From assembly GCA_025451075.1 (NCBI GenBank), contig JANWLA010000029.1, forward strand, positions 1 to 36,213: 36,213 nt of DNA, read 5' to 3'. The notes below the pieces were generated by a model that was not told where the DNA came from, searched no databases, and worked only from the letters and a program-made list of their open reading frames with translations. Origin of the DNA: Nitrosotalea sp. (GTDB lineage: Archaea > Thermoproteota > Nitrososphaeria > Nitrososphaerales > Nitrosopumilaceae). Below, one piece after another: positions 16,839 to 24,749 of the stretch (position 1 is the first letter of the stretch; each line of letters starts with the position of its first letter). The translations under genes were made by a program, and so were the position numbers.

Positions 16839-18122
16839 TTAATTGTTCTTTGGCTCCTGCACTGCCGCTGGAAATGCCTTTTTGATATATCTTGAAAGAA
16901 TTGGATATTGGATTATCAGAGATGATAATACGACTCCGAAGGTAATTGTCTTTAGTATTTCTTTTACTTCTCCTTCCGGTAGGGTTGCAACAAGTGCTAC
17001 TGAGAGTGCTCCTCTCATGCCTCCAATCATGACTACGTGTCTCCATGCTCCTGTTGTCTTTTCCTTTGTAAAACGATGCGTTGCTGCAAGTATTGGATAT
17101 GTGGATGCCGCCCTTGCAGCCAAGACAACAATGACCGCAAGTGCAATCAGCGGTAGGTTTTGTCCTATTCTTGTCATGTCCATGTTCAACCCTAGATACA
17201 AAAATGCTACAGAGTTTGCAAAGAATGCAATCATCTCCCAAAAGTTTGACGCATATGCTCTTACTTTTTCTCCCATGATGTTGGGTTTTCTCATTATTAC
17301 GCCAAACCATAATCCTGCAGCAGCTGCTGCAACAAGGCCTGAAAAACCAAGTGCGTTTGAAATAACAACAGAACCAAACAATGTTGCAACTGATAGTGCG
17401 GTTTCAGAAAATGGCTCCTCTATCAATCTGTGCAGATACTGTGAGCCTGCTCCAAGGCCAACTCCTACTGCAATGCCGCCAAAAAATACCCATGCAAAAT
17501 GTCCAAGTGTTTCTAAAATGTTGACATTGATTCCTGATATGCTATTTGTGGAAAACAATGATCCCTGTGATGCTGCTATTGCCATTATGGAAGAAAATAT
17601 GATTACACCTGTGGCATCGTTGAAACTTGCTTCTGATTCCATCAACGTTGCAAGTGCCTTTGGAATCTTTACCCTCTTGAAAACCTCTATTACTATTGCT
17701 GCATCTGTGGGCGCAATCAGTGCTGCAAAGGCAAACGCCACAAGTGTTGGAAGTCCTGCTAGATATGACAATAACAGTCCACCGACTATTGTGGCAAGCC
17801 CAACTCCTACTGTGGCTAGTGCAAGAGCAGATATCCTAATTGTCTTGAACTGTTCGCGGTCAATTTTCATCATTGCCTCAAAGATCAGCGGGGGAATTAC
17901 AAAATAGAGAATAAGTTTTGGGTCTACCTTGAATCCTGCAATGTTTGAGATTCCATATCCTGTAAAGTCTATTACTGATATTGAAATTCCAATTGCCACA
18001 AGAATCATGGTATATGGAATCCTTATCCTTGTTGCAACCAGTGAAGCAAGAAATATTGTCAAAAGAAAGACTGGAATAACATATTCGTTTGACAACAGGT
18101 GACCCAGACTTAATTCTGACAT
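16839..18122 (-). CDS. nhaP: Na+/H+ antiporter, CPA1/NhaP type
   Basis: A 427-residue polytopic protein with 12 or 13 membrane helices. Family motifs are APTDA (T139-D140) and SEASFNDATG (N168-D169); the N-D pair is the ion-binding site of electroneutral CPA1 antiporters such as archaeal NhaP. The conserved late segment IGGMRGALSVALVATLPEGE (about 358-377) is also present, including the functionally important Arg. It would exchange Na+ for H+ across the cytoplasmic membrane for pH and sodium homeostasis. There is no long C-terminal cytoplasmic domain. It lies between a small membrane gene upstream (58 bases) and the TPR gene downstream on the same strand. Confidence 0.92.
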   Translation of the reverse strand: MSELSLGHLLSNEYVIPVFLLTIFLASLVATRIRIPYTMILVAIGISISVIDFTGYGISNIAGFKVDPKLILYFVIPPLIFEAMMKIDREQFKTIRISALALATVGVGLATIVGGLLLSYLAGLPTLVAFAFAALIAPTDAAIVIEVFKRVKIPKALATLMESEASFNDATGVIIFSSIMAIAASQGSLFSTNSISGINVNILETLGHFAWVFFGGIAVGVGLGAGSQYLHRLIEEPFSETALSVATLFGSVVISNALGFSGLVAAAAAGLWFGVIMRKPNIMGEKVRAYASNFWEMIAFFANSVAFLYLGLNMDMTRIGQNLPLIALAVIVVLAARAASTYPILAATHRFTKEKTTGAWRHVVMIGGMRGALSVALVATLPEGEVKEILKTITFGVVLSSLIIQYPILSRYIKKAFPAAVQEPKNN

Positions 18123-18180
18123 CTTTAGACTATTGCTGTCAAATTATAAAAATGGTTTCCTACATTTGGTATGATTTTGA

Positions 18181-18420
18181 TTACTTTCTCCGATTTAGTT
18201 CTTGTCTGTCTTTTCTTAAAATTCGAAATCCAAGAAAAATTCCAAGTGAGATGTTTACCATTCCAAGTGCAGTCAAGATAAAATTTGGCTTGGTAAATAC
18301 GACCAGTCCCATGAATATGCCCCAAAATCCTGCAATAAAGAACATCACCGTAATCATTCCTTGTTTGCGACGGGAAGGATTATTCATTAGCGATTTTGAT
18401 TTTATGACACTATTAAACAT
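18181..18420 (-). CDS. Small two-helix membrane protein
   Basis: A 79-residue protein with a basic N-terminus (SRRKQG), two membrane helices (about 23-42 and 48-68) and a strongly basic C-terminal tail (RILRKDRQELNRRK). The start could be ATG 18420 or the internal ATG at codon 12. It lies 40 bases after the M1 aminopeptidase and 58 bases before the antiporter on the same strand, so it may be part of that transcription unit. No family recognised. Confidence 0.65.
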   Translation of the reverse strand: MFNSVIKSKSLMNNPSRRKQGMITVMFFIAGFWGIFMGLVVFTKPNFILTALGMVNISLGIFLGFRILRKDRQELNRRK

Positions 18421-18460
18421 TCAGAGAATTGCATCTTGTTTTGAGAAACTAAAATGTAAT

Positions 18461-21007
18461 CTAGTTGAATTCTTTTTTTGTACTCTGGGTAAATCTTGCA
18501 TGAATTCGTACCCTTTCTAAGGTTTGCGCAAGCTTCATCTCAGTTCCTGGAACATGGTGTCTTGTAAAGAATTTTTTTATCTCTCTTTCTTTTTCAAAAT
18601 CTGCTTCTATTGAGACGCTGCCAATTATTCTGTTAAGAAGTGGATTTCCTGCCCCAAATCTTGATACAATTCCTTTCCAGTTTTGTTTTATCCATGGCCA
18701 GACAAGTTCCTTTCCTTGTGGGTTTGTTACCATTCTTGCAATTGGCTGGAACAAGTTTTGAGTTCGAACTTCTTTTGATAATGTAAACAAGAGTGTCTTT
18801 GATAATAATTTCTTGTCTTGAAAGTTTGCAAGTGAGCTGAGCAGTCTTACCATCTCTTCTTGTGTTGGCGCCTTGCGGTACAAGCCAAGCATTTTTTGAT
18901 ATGTTGTAGAATCTCCAGTCCATGCTATTATGGAATAGACCGGACCTCTAAGATCTGGATTTAGCTGACCTGTCTTTAGTAAATTTGCAAATCGCAATTT
19001 TGCCTCTGCAACTATCTCGGGGTCTTCTAGCCTTCCAAGTGAGCTTATCACCTGACCACGAAGAAGCGCAGTTGTTGACTTTTCTTCCTTGGCTTGATCC
19101 CACCCAAGTCTTGCAAATACTTTATTGAAGAAAGCATGATTGAATTCTTTTATCTCATCCCAGAATTGTTCACCTGACAGCAGGATGTAGAAAAAGTTCA
19201 GACTAGATATGATATCTGACAAAACAACATAGTCATCTTCATCTTCGTAATGTCTTACAAAGTCAAGATATTCTCTGAATGATACCTGTCCTGATATGCA
19301 TAATGCAAAGAGATCATGATGGATACTCCACCTGTCTACGTTTGATATTGTTTTTTCTTCAACCTGTACTCCGAGTGCATCTCTTGCGCTTTGGTCATAC
19401 TTTACTCGGTAGAATCCCTTCTGACCGTAATTTACCTTGAACCAGTTTTGTTTGTAGAGAATTGTTATAGGGCCTTTCATTAGTTTGGTAACTGTCTTGT
19501 CACCAGTTCTCACAGAGAGCGGAATTATCCAATTTCCTTGCTTTGGTTTACCATTATTTTCCAACAGGAATCTGCTCTGAGATAATCTTAATTTTGAATC
19601 CTTTACCTTTGCCTCAATTACTGGATATCCGACTTGCCCTACCCATGTATTCATCATCTGTCTTACTGGCTGTCGTGATATTGATCCAAGCGAGTTCCAC
19701 AGATCCTCTGTTGTGGCATTTGCATACTCGTGTTTTTTCAAATAACTGTGTAATCCTTTTCTGAAATTGTCATCTCCAATAAAGTTCTCTAGCATCATGA
19801 GGATGCATCCTCCCTTGTTGTAGCTTATCTCATCAAATATCTGTCGCACATCTGATGGACTTTTTACTGGTACATCAATTGGGTGTGATGATTTTAGCGA
19901 GTCAAGGCTCAGACCTCCTGTCATTTCTGAGATGAGGAATTGGTCCCAAAAGTCCCATTCTGGGTATAATGCATCCACTGCCTTTGTCGCCATAAATGTT
20001 GCAAAACTTTCATTGAGCCATAGATCGTTCCACCACTTCATTGTAACCAAATTGCCAAACCACTGATGTGCTATCTCATGCGCAATTACTTCGGCAATGT
20101 GTTGCTTTGTTTCAGTGGATGATGTCTTTGGGTCAAAGAGTAATATTGTTTCTCTAAATGTGATTGCGCCCCAATTCTCCATTGCACCTGATGCAAAATC
20201 AGGTATTGCAATCATGTCAAGCTTGGGCAGTGGATATGCAATCTTGAAATATTTTTCAAAGTATGACAGGAACTGTTTTGTAAATTCTAGTGAAAGTCTT
20301 CCTTGCTGCTTCTTTCCCTGTGTGGTAATTACTCTGATGAGTGTCTTGCCTGATTTGCTTGATATGTATTCAAACTCACCTACTGCAAGATATAGCAAGT
20401 ATGTGGACATGATTGGGGTGGTGTCAAACTTGTACAGTGTTTTTTTGCCTGCTCTTTTCTTTGATATCTCTGGCATGTTTGAGATTGCAGTATGCTTGCT
20501 GTCAACTAGGAGTGTGACATCAAATGTTGCCTTGGCCTCTGGCTCATCCCAGCAGGGAAATGCCCTGCGTGCATCTGCTGCCTCAAACTGGGTTGTTGCA
20601 AGGTACTTTTCCTTTCCATTGTACTTGTACTTGCTTCTGTAAAACCCTACAAGCTTGTCATTTAACTGCCCTGTAAAATCAATCAAAAGCACTGCTTTAC
20701 CAAATATCTTTTGGGAAAAGACAAGTGTGATCTCTTCTGTTTTTTCATCCAACCTGACCTTTGGTTTTATCTCTTTTTCATTCCACAATATCTTGCATTG
20801 TTTTATCTCAAGCTCTGCAGCATGCAGTGTTATTTTGTTTACAGGCCTTGATATTCTAATTGATATTTTTTCCTTTCCTATGAAAGTAAATTTTTTAAAA
20901 TCTGGTTCAAACTCTAGTTCATAATTTACTGGAAATACGTCCTTCACAGAATTTTTGTTCTCATATACACATAATATACTTTCTAATGAAACGCGTGGAT
21001 CAACCAA
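18461..21007 (-). CDS. M1 family zinc aminopeptidase (tricorn factor-like)
   Basis: An 848-residue gluzincin aminopeptidase of family M1. The substrate-binding GAMENWG is at 274-280. The zinc motif HEIAH is at 310-314, with the third ligand E333 in WLNESFATF and the catalytic glutamate E311. The N-terminal beta domain precedes the thermolysin-like core, and an ERAP1_C-like helical domain (about 525-840) completes the family length. It releases N-terminal residues from peptides and probably finishes proteasome products, as tricorn-interacting factors F2/F3 do. The open frame starts at TTG 21007, which overlaps the VTT gene by 25 bases. GTG at codon 21 (20947), just before the conserved VFPVNYELEF, is an equally good start. 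No signal peptide, so cytoplasmic. Confidence 0.93.
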   Translation of the reverse strand: MVDPRVSLESILCVYENKNSVKDVFPVNYELEFEPDFKKFTFIGKEKISIRISRPVNKITLHAAELEIKQCKILWNEKEIKPKVRLDEKTEEITLVFSQKIFGKAVLLIDFTGQLNDKLVGFYRSKYKYNGKEKYLATTQFEAADARRAFPCWDEPEAKATFDVTLLVDSKHTAISNMPEISKKRAGKKTLYKFDTTPIMSTYLLYLAVGEFEYISSKSGKTLIRVITTQGKKQQGRLSLEFTKQFLSYFEKYFKIAYPLPKLDMIAIPDFASGAMENWGAITFRETILLFDPKTSSTETKQHIAEVIAHEIAHQWFGNLVTMKWWNDLWLNESFATFMATKAVDALYPEWDFWDQFLISEMTGGLSLDSLKSSHPIDVPVKSPSDVRQIFDEISYNKGGCILMMLENFIGDDNFRKGLHSYLKKHEYANATTEDLWNSLGSISRQPVRQMMNTWVGQVGYPVIEAKVKDSKLRLSQSRFLLENNGKPKQGNWIIPLSVRTGDKTVTKLMKGPITILYKQNWFKVNYGQKGFYRVKYDQSARDALGVQVEEKTISNVDRWSIHHDLFALCISGQVSFREYLDFVRHYEDEDDYVVLSDIISSLNFFYILLSGEQFWDEIKEFNHAFFNKVFARLGWDQAKEEKSTTALLRGQVISSLGRLEDPEIVAEAKLRFANLLKTGQLNPDLRGPVYSIIAWTGDSTTYQKMLGLYRKAPTQEEMVRLLSSLANFQDKKLLSKTLLFTLSKEVRTQNLFQPIARMVTNPQGKELVWPWIKQNWKGIVSRFGAGNPLLNRIIGSVSIEADFEKEREIKKFFTRHHVPGTEMKLAQTLERVRIHARFTQSTKKEFN

Positions 21008-21480
21008 TGTATAAAATGTATCCCAAAGAATACTATGGCAACTGCCTTGACTGTCTTGCCTGTAGCCATTGCAATAGAATATTTTAAAATATTATACTTT
21101 TTTGTTCCAGCTATTATTGATACTACATCACCAATTATGGGAATCCACGGGGAAAAGAAAATTACTGTAAACCAGCCATATTTTGTCATGATATTGATGC
21201 TTTTTTGCTCATGTTTTTCTTGCGGAGTCTTTCTGAGTTTTTTTAATAGCCTTCCGTTGTACCCAAGATAATATGCGATATAGCCTCCGATTATGGAACC
21301 AATTGTTAGCACCAAAAATACATGAAGAGGATTTGTGTTGCTTAGCAATAATGCTGAGACTGTAAGCTCAGTTGGAATTGGGATAAAACTTGAAAACATT
21401 CCATTGAAAAAAAGTCCAAGCAGGCCATATTTTATGAATATTGTATCGCGTAGTATGGTATGTATGATCTCGACTAGCAT
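20983..21480 (-). CDS. VTT/DedA-like (SNARE-associated) membrane protein, YqaA type
   Basis: A 165-residue membrane protein with the VTT-family signature. It has the re-entrant loop SSFIPIPTELTVSALLL (about 30-46), GSIIGGYIAYYLGYNGR (about 61-77) and a second half FFSPWIPIIGDVVSIIAGT (about 108-126), followed by a GKTVKAVAIVFFG helix. Relatives act in membrane lipid transport or scrambling and ion homeostasis; the short form resembles YqaA proteins. The 3' end overlaps the TTG start of the M1 aminopeptidase, and the small gene at 21496 ends 15 bases upstream, so the three form a likely operon. Substrate unknown. Confidence 0.82.
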   Translation of the reverse strand: MLVEIIHTILRDTIFIKYGLLGLFFNGMFSSFIPIPTELTVSALLLSNTNPLHVFLVLTIGSIIGGYIAYYLGYNGRLLKKLRKTPQEKHEQKSINIMTKYGWFTVIFFSPWIPIIGDVVSIIAGTKKYNILKYSIAMATGKTVKAVAIVFFGIHFIHWLIHAFH

Positions 21481-21495
21481 TGCCTAAATTCTCTT

Positions 21496-21747
21496 TTAGC
21501 TCATTTTAAATGAATTGCCAGATTTTACATCGTGATCATAAATTGCATTACCTATTTTTTTGAGAAGTTTTGATTTTGATTTTTGTGCTTTCTTGTCATG
21601 GCTGTAATCTTTTTTCTCTATTAAATCATGGAGATGTTCAAGTTCTATCCTTGATAGTGCATTGACTCCTCTTGTAAATACAATATCTAAGAGTTGCAGC
21701 CTTTCTAGGTCGTCGTTGCTGTCTTCCATGATATTTACTGCCTTCAT
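21496..21747 (-). CDS. Small charged helical hypothetical protein
   Basis: An 83-residue hydrophilic protein with two helices (about 10-50 and 55-75), an acidic N-terminal half (EDSNDDLERLQLLD) and a lysine-rich second half (KKAQKSKSKLLKKIG). No known motif. It starts at ATG 21747 and ends 15 bases before the VTT gene, so it probably leads that operon. It is divergent from the DUF167 gene at 21779 with only 31 bases between starts, so the two promoters must overlap. Function unknown. Confidence 0.65.
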   Translation of the reverse strand: MKAVNIMEDSNDDLERLQLLDIVFTRGVNALSRIELEHLHDLIEKKDYSHDKKAQKSKSKLLKKIGNAIYDHDVKSGNSFKMS

Positions 21748-21778
21748 CTTTAATATTTGTCTTGCATCAAAATAGACT

Positions 21779-21991
21779 GTGTTCTATAAAGTATCTGTAT
21801 CATTTCACAAGGATTATGTCAAAATAAAAGATGATCATATCGAAATTGGCATCATGGTCAAACCTATTCAAGGCAAGGCAAATGTCATGATAATAAAACA
21901 GATTGCAAAGCACCTTGGGATACCCAAGTCCAGAGTACGAATCGTTGCGGGCGAAAAATCTCAAGACAAGGTAATTGAAGTGATGCAATAA
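21779..21991 (+). CDS. DUF167 (YggU/UPF0235) family protein
   Basis: A 70-residue protein matching the DUF167 family: the strand KVSVSFHKDYVKI, then KPIQGKANVMIIKQIAKHLG (about 28-47) with the conserved GKAN, and SRVRIVAGEKSQDKVIEV. The family is universal but biochemically uncharacterised; structures show a small alpha-beta fold. GTG 21779 is the start that gives the usual family length. It is followed on the same strand by the secreted protein at 22033. Confidence 0.88.
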   Translation: MFYKVSVSFHKDYVKIKDDHIEIGIMVKPIQGKANVMIIKQIAKHLGIPKSRVRIVAGEKSQDKVIEVMQ

Positions 21992-22032
21992 TTTACCAAA
22001 CCCTAAAAAATAAGGCAAATCTAATTTGTCCT

Positions 22033-22431
22033 GTGAAGAATGTAGGGATTTTTATGATTTTTACAATCGTACTTGTGTCCTTGATGGTTCCACCTGGATA
22101 TTCTCAGATTGCCAAGTCAAGTGCCACACTTGAAAATGGAGTGTGGCATACAACCGTTGGAAAACAAGTGCAGGTTACAACAGATGTGGCAAACGGACAG
22201 AATAGGGCGCAGCCGTTTGCATACATTGTTCAGATAGAAAATCAAGATGGTGTTGTATACTCTTTATCGTGGATTTCAGGAACACTTGATGCGGGCCAGT
22301 CTCTTAGTCCATCCCAATCGTGGACTCCTACTACACCTGGTACCTACACTGCACAGATCTTTGTGTGGCAAAGCGTGGGAGATCCAGACGCACTGTCACC
22401 TCCGCTTGAAATGAAGATTATTGTGTTATAG
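22033..22431 (+). CDS. Small secreted Ig-like protein
   Basis: A 132-residue protein starting at GTG 22033, with a signal peptide (about 1-24, ending GYSQ). It contains a single beta-sandwich domain of CARDB/Ig-like appearance (QVQVTTDVANGQNRAQPFAY, then a strand containing LSWISGTLDAGQS, ending TYTAQIFVWQSVGDPDALSP). Similar single-domain secreted proteins are frequent in thaumarchaea, as far as I recall. It has no anchor, so it is probably released or bound to the S-layer. Function unknown. Confidence 0.75.
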   Translation: MKNVGIFMIFTIVLVSLMVPPGYSQIAKSSATLENGVWHTTVGKQVQVTTDVANGQNRAQPFAYIVQIENQDGVVYSLSWISGTLDAGQSLSPSQSWTPTTPGTYTAQIFVWQSVGDPDALSPPLEMKIIVL

Positions 22432-22486
22432 ACTACCAAGAACCTAGTTCAGCATCAGTTATAATTTGGAAATTTTGATTAGATGT

Positions 22487-22822
22487 ATGGCAGTTAGGCG
22501 AAAGGCTCCTATTTATTTTGCAATTGTGATATCGTTTGCATTTACGATATACTTTTTTGTATCACCGTTTCTTTCTTCGTCAAGTCAGGATGGTATAATT
22601 CCTACTATAAATCAAAATCCTGATTCGGTATCAACATTGGCAAGTGACATTGATGCCTGCATCTCAAGTCCAACTCCGGACTGTGATCAGGAAATGTTGC
22701 AGATAAAAAAATATTGTACAGATAACAAGGACCAAAACTATCCTGTCTGCTCTGATGTGCGGGTACAGGAATATGTTGACAACAGGGGACTTGAGAGACC
22801 TACAATAAATACCGGAGGATAA
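22487..22822 (+). CDS. Single-pass membrane/exported small protein with four cysteines
   Basis: The frame is open from TTG 22466, but ATG 22487 (MAVRRKAPIYF) gives a normal basic-then-hydrophobic N-terminus and is preferred, making 111 residues. A membrane or signal helix (about 9-29) is followed by a hydrophilic extracellular domain with four cysteines (IDACISSPTPDCD, KKYCTDN, YPVCSD) that could form two disulfides. It ends 6 bases before the convergent DUF6659-like gene. No family recognised. Confidence 0.65.
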   Translation: MAVRRKAPIYFAIVISFAFTIYFFVSPFLSSSSQDGIIPTINQNPDSVSTLASDIDACISSPTPDCDQEMLQIKKYCTDNKDQNYPVCSDVRVQEYVDNRGLERPTINTGG

Positions 22823-22836
22823 TTTTTTCTATTTTT
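22823..22836 (+). terminator. T-tract after the 22487 gene
   Basis: T6-CTA-T5 directly follows the TAA stop. It lies within the 3' end of the convergent gene at 22829, so termination would occur inside that reading frame. Inferred from sequence. Confidence 0.4.
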
Positions 22837-23293
22837 GGGCTTCTTGCATGAATCGTTCCATGTTTTGTTTCACAAGAGGAATTATCTTCTTTGTGATTAT
22901 GCTGTGAAAATCATCTGCATCAGGATCAAATGACAACAGCAATACATGGGCAAGCCTTCTGTTTTCATCTGCAATTGGTATTGTGGCCCTGATTATTTTT
23001 GTATAGTGTGAACTTGCATAAGAAATTTTTCCAAGCAGATATTCCCACCTGAGTCTTGTATACTGTCTTGTGGCCGCAGTTATCGCATACTGGGCTCTTT
23101 CTTCTGGCTTCATGATTGGGGCAAGGCCGGCTCTTTCTGATGTTCCCTCAAGTGTTCCATCACCATCTGCAATTCCTGCAAATCTTATCTTCTTGTCTAG
23201 TGCCACTACATTCTTGCAGAAATCTTCAAAAAACGCCATTGAATATGGGATATCAGTTACGGTATATTTGCTTTCTGGGAAATTTTCCTTCAC
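22829..23293 (-). CDS. DUF6659-like protein
   Basis: A 154-residue cytoplasmic protein paralogous to the one at 10318. It has the DKKIRFAGIADGDGTLEGTS opening of the family (about 33-52), a helix (KPEERAQYAITAATRQYTRL), the strand KISYASSHYTKIIRATIPI and a C-terminal helix. The first 32 residues form an extra helix absent from the 10318 paralogue. GTG 23293 overlaps the stop of the 23290-23502 membrane gene by 4 bases, so the two are translationally coupled. Its function may be sensing, but that is inference. Confidence 0.72.
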   Translation of the reverse strand: MKENFPESKYTVTDIPYSMAFFEDFCKNVVALDKKIRFAGIADGDGTLEGTSERAGLAPIMKPEERAQYAITAATRQYTRLRWEYLLGKISYASSHYTKIIRATIPIADENRRLAHVLLLSFDPDADDFHSIITKKIIPLVKQNMERFMQEAQK

Positions 23294-23502
23294 ATATTGT
23301 CTTGTTTTACATTAGCAGGTTTTGTCTTTTGAAAGATGAAATTGCACAACAGCATAAACCCTATCCATATTCCAAGCATCAAAACAGGTGTGTACTGGCC
23401 TATGCACTGCCTACATGCAAACCTGTCCACAAGAAATACAATCACGCCGCCAACTAGGACACCTGTTGTATAATCTAATAGTCTCCACCAGAAATACTTC
23501 AT
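23290..23502 (-). CDS. Small two-helix membrane protein
   Basis: A 70-residue protein with two membrane helices (about 9-26 and 40-59) separated by a short loop holding a cysteine pair (FACRQCIGQY). The CxxC pair on the loop could bind metal or form a disulfide. Its stop overlaps the GTG start of the DUF6659-like gene by 4 bases, which suggests the membrane protein and the soluble sensor-like protein act together. No family recognised. Confidence 0.65.
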   Translation of the reverse strand: MKYFWWRLLDYTTGVLVGGVIVFLVDRFACRQCIGQYTPVLMLGIWIGFMLLCNFIFQKTKPANVKQDNM

Positions 23503-23553
23503 TTCATATCTTTGTTGATTTGTCCAAAATATAAGATTGATTTTATCTGTCTG

Positions 23554-23943
23554 CTATGAAAAATGTCTCTTGATGTTTTCTACTTCTATTTTTATCCACT
23601 CGCAAAAGATCTCCCAGATTGCATCAGGGGTGGAATCATACTGGAAAAAAGTAAACATGACTGCAGTGGAATTGTCCGCAAGTGGAATTATTCTCATGTA
23701 TGCAGGTGTCATGCCCTCTTCTGTGGGTCCTGCATAGATGTCAATATGGCCTGCCTTTTGATCTGCATCCAGCCTGATGAATACTTCACCAACTGGAGTT
23801 AGTGCTTTGTACTTGCCATTCGCTAGCGATAGCTTTTTGACAAATTTTGTGGCCCATTTTGGAATATTTTCAATGTTTGATAAAAACTCAAATACGGTAC
23901 CACTTGGTACGTTGACCACACAAGTCTCAGTTACAGAATTCAA
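23554..23943 (-). CDS. SRPBCC (START-like/CoxG-like) ligand-binding protein
   Basis: A 129-residue helix-grip protein. The opening NVPSGTVFEFLSNIENIPKW (about 10-29) is the hallmark N-terminal strand-helix of the SRPBCC superfamily. The central strands and the long C-terminal helix (DAIWEIFCEWIKIEVENIKR, about 107-126) complete the fold. Such proteins bind lipids, polyketides or other hydrophobic ligands. The start is TTG 23943. It is divergent from the hotdog thioesterase with a roughly 90-base gap. No catalytic residue can be assigned. Confidence 0.82.
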   Translation of the reverse strand: MNSVTETCVVNVPSGTVFEFLSNIENIPKWATKFVKKLSLANGKYKALTPVGEVFIRLDADQKAGHIDIYAGPTEEGMTPAYMRIIPLADNSTAVMFTFFQYDSTPDAIWEIFCEWIKIEVENIKRHFS

Positions 23944-24036
23944 TATTTTGTGTCAAAATATCTGTTAATTAAACGGTATCTCACTTGCAAACAAAAGAAT
24001 AACTCATAAACCCATGACTTGTTTTATTGCAATATC

Positions 24037-24513
24037 GTGTCACTGAAACCAAAGAGTGCTGAAGAATCAAAGGCAGAGATGACTGTTCGAATGTTTCCAT
24101 CTGATGCAAACCCAGCAGGCAATGTATTTGGTGGTGAAATACTAAAGCAAATTGACTTGATAGCAGGTCTTGTGGCTCAGAGGCATTGCAAGAAAAATGC
24201 TGTGACTGCATCAATTGACAGAGTTAACTTTCTAAAACCTGTTCTTGTGGGAAATGCACTCATACTTAACGCCAAGATAAACTATGTATCGCGCTCCTCG
24301 ATGGAAATTGAAATAAAAGTTGAAGCAGAAAACTTGCTTACTGGCACTAGAACTCTAACAAATACTGCATATGTTACTTCTGTTGCATTGGACGAGGCTG
24401 GAAAGCCAACTGACGTGCCTCCGCTCTTGCTTGTCACAGAAGATGACAAGAAAAGGTTTGCAGAAGGTGAGCAGAGAATGTTGCAGAGAAAAAGAGAACG
24501 AAAACACAACTAG
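24037..24513 (+). CDS. Hotdog-fold acyl-CoA thioesterase
   Basis: A hotdog protein of the YciA/BACH type, with NPAGNVFGGEILKQIDLIAG (about residues 25-44) carrying the conserved Asn and GG..L motif, then VTASIDRVNFLKPV. It hydrolyses acyl-CoA thioesters; chain preference is unknown. The frame opens at TTG 24019, but GTG 24037 (MSLKPKSAEE) begins the hydrophilic sequence typical of the family and is preferred, giving 158 residues. The highly basic tail (RMLQRKRERKHN) is unusual but follows the complete fold. It stands alone, followed by a T tract and a structured intergenic region. Confidence 0.85.
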   Translation: MSLKPKSAEESKAEMTVRMFPSDANPAGNVFGGEILKQIDLIAGLVAQRHCKKNAVTASIDRVNFLKPVLVGNALILNAKINYVSRSSMEIEIKVEAENLLTGTRTLTNTAYVTSVALDEAGKPTDVPPLLLVTEDDKKRFAEGEQRMLQRKRERKHN

Positions 24514-24521
24514 ATTTTTTT
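24514..24521 (+). terminator. T7 tract after thioesterase gene
   Basis: A run of seven T directly follows the TAG stop, a plausible archaeal terminator. Inferred from sequence. Confidence 0.45.
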
Positions 24522-24544
24522 GTAAATTATTTCATTGAAATAAA

Positions 24545-24625
24545 AACCAGAGGGCGTGACTGGATGTCTGGTTCCCTCTGCGAAAATTGTTTTGCAGACA
24601 TGTATTGCAAAAAGTATGCCTGCAA
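24545..24625. ncRNA. Structured intergenic element with overlapping hairpins (candidate RNA)
   Basis: In the 236-base gap between the thioesterase and the PEF-anchored gene there is a locally GC-rich block. AACCAGA (24545-24551) pairs with TCTGGTT (24567-24573), and CAGAGGG (24548-24554) pairs with CCCTCTG (24574-24580). The left arms share CAGA, so the two 7-bp helices exclude one another. A second stem, 24592-24601 with 24616-24625, pairs 9 of 10 bases. The arrangement could be a structured small RNA or a switch-like leader; the strand is unknown and no family is recognised. Confidence 0.3.
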
Positions 24626-24749
24626 TTTATTTTCTATATTAAATTATCTGCATCACATATCTGACTTGTTAAAGATTCTAGCTTAATTTTCATAAACAAA
24701 GCTTAGTTGCCAAGATGTATCTGGTTACAACACTAAACCATGAGTAGAA

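Noticed and set aside
16759-17310. 183-codon minus-strand frame in a different frame of the antiporter region
   Set aside because: Overlaps the antiporter on the same strand in another frame, with Cys/Ser/Arg-rich composition unlike coding sequence.
16843-17907. Long open frame of 354 codons opposite the antiporter gene
   Set aside because: It is a shadow in the antisense frame of a clearly recognisable NhaP antiporter; its product has no membrane, motif or family pattern.
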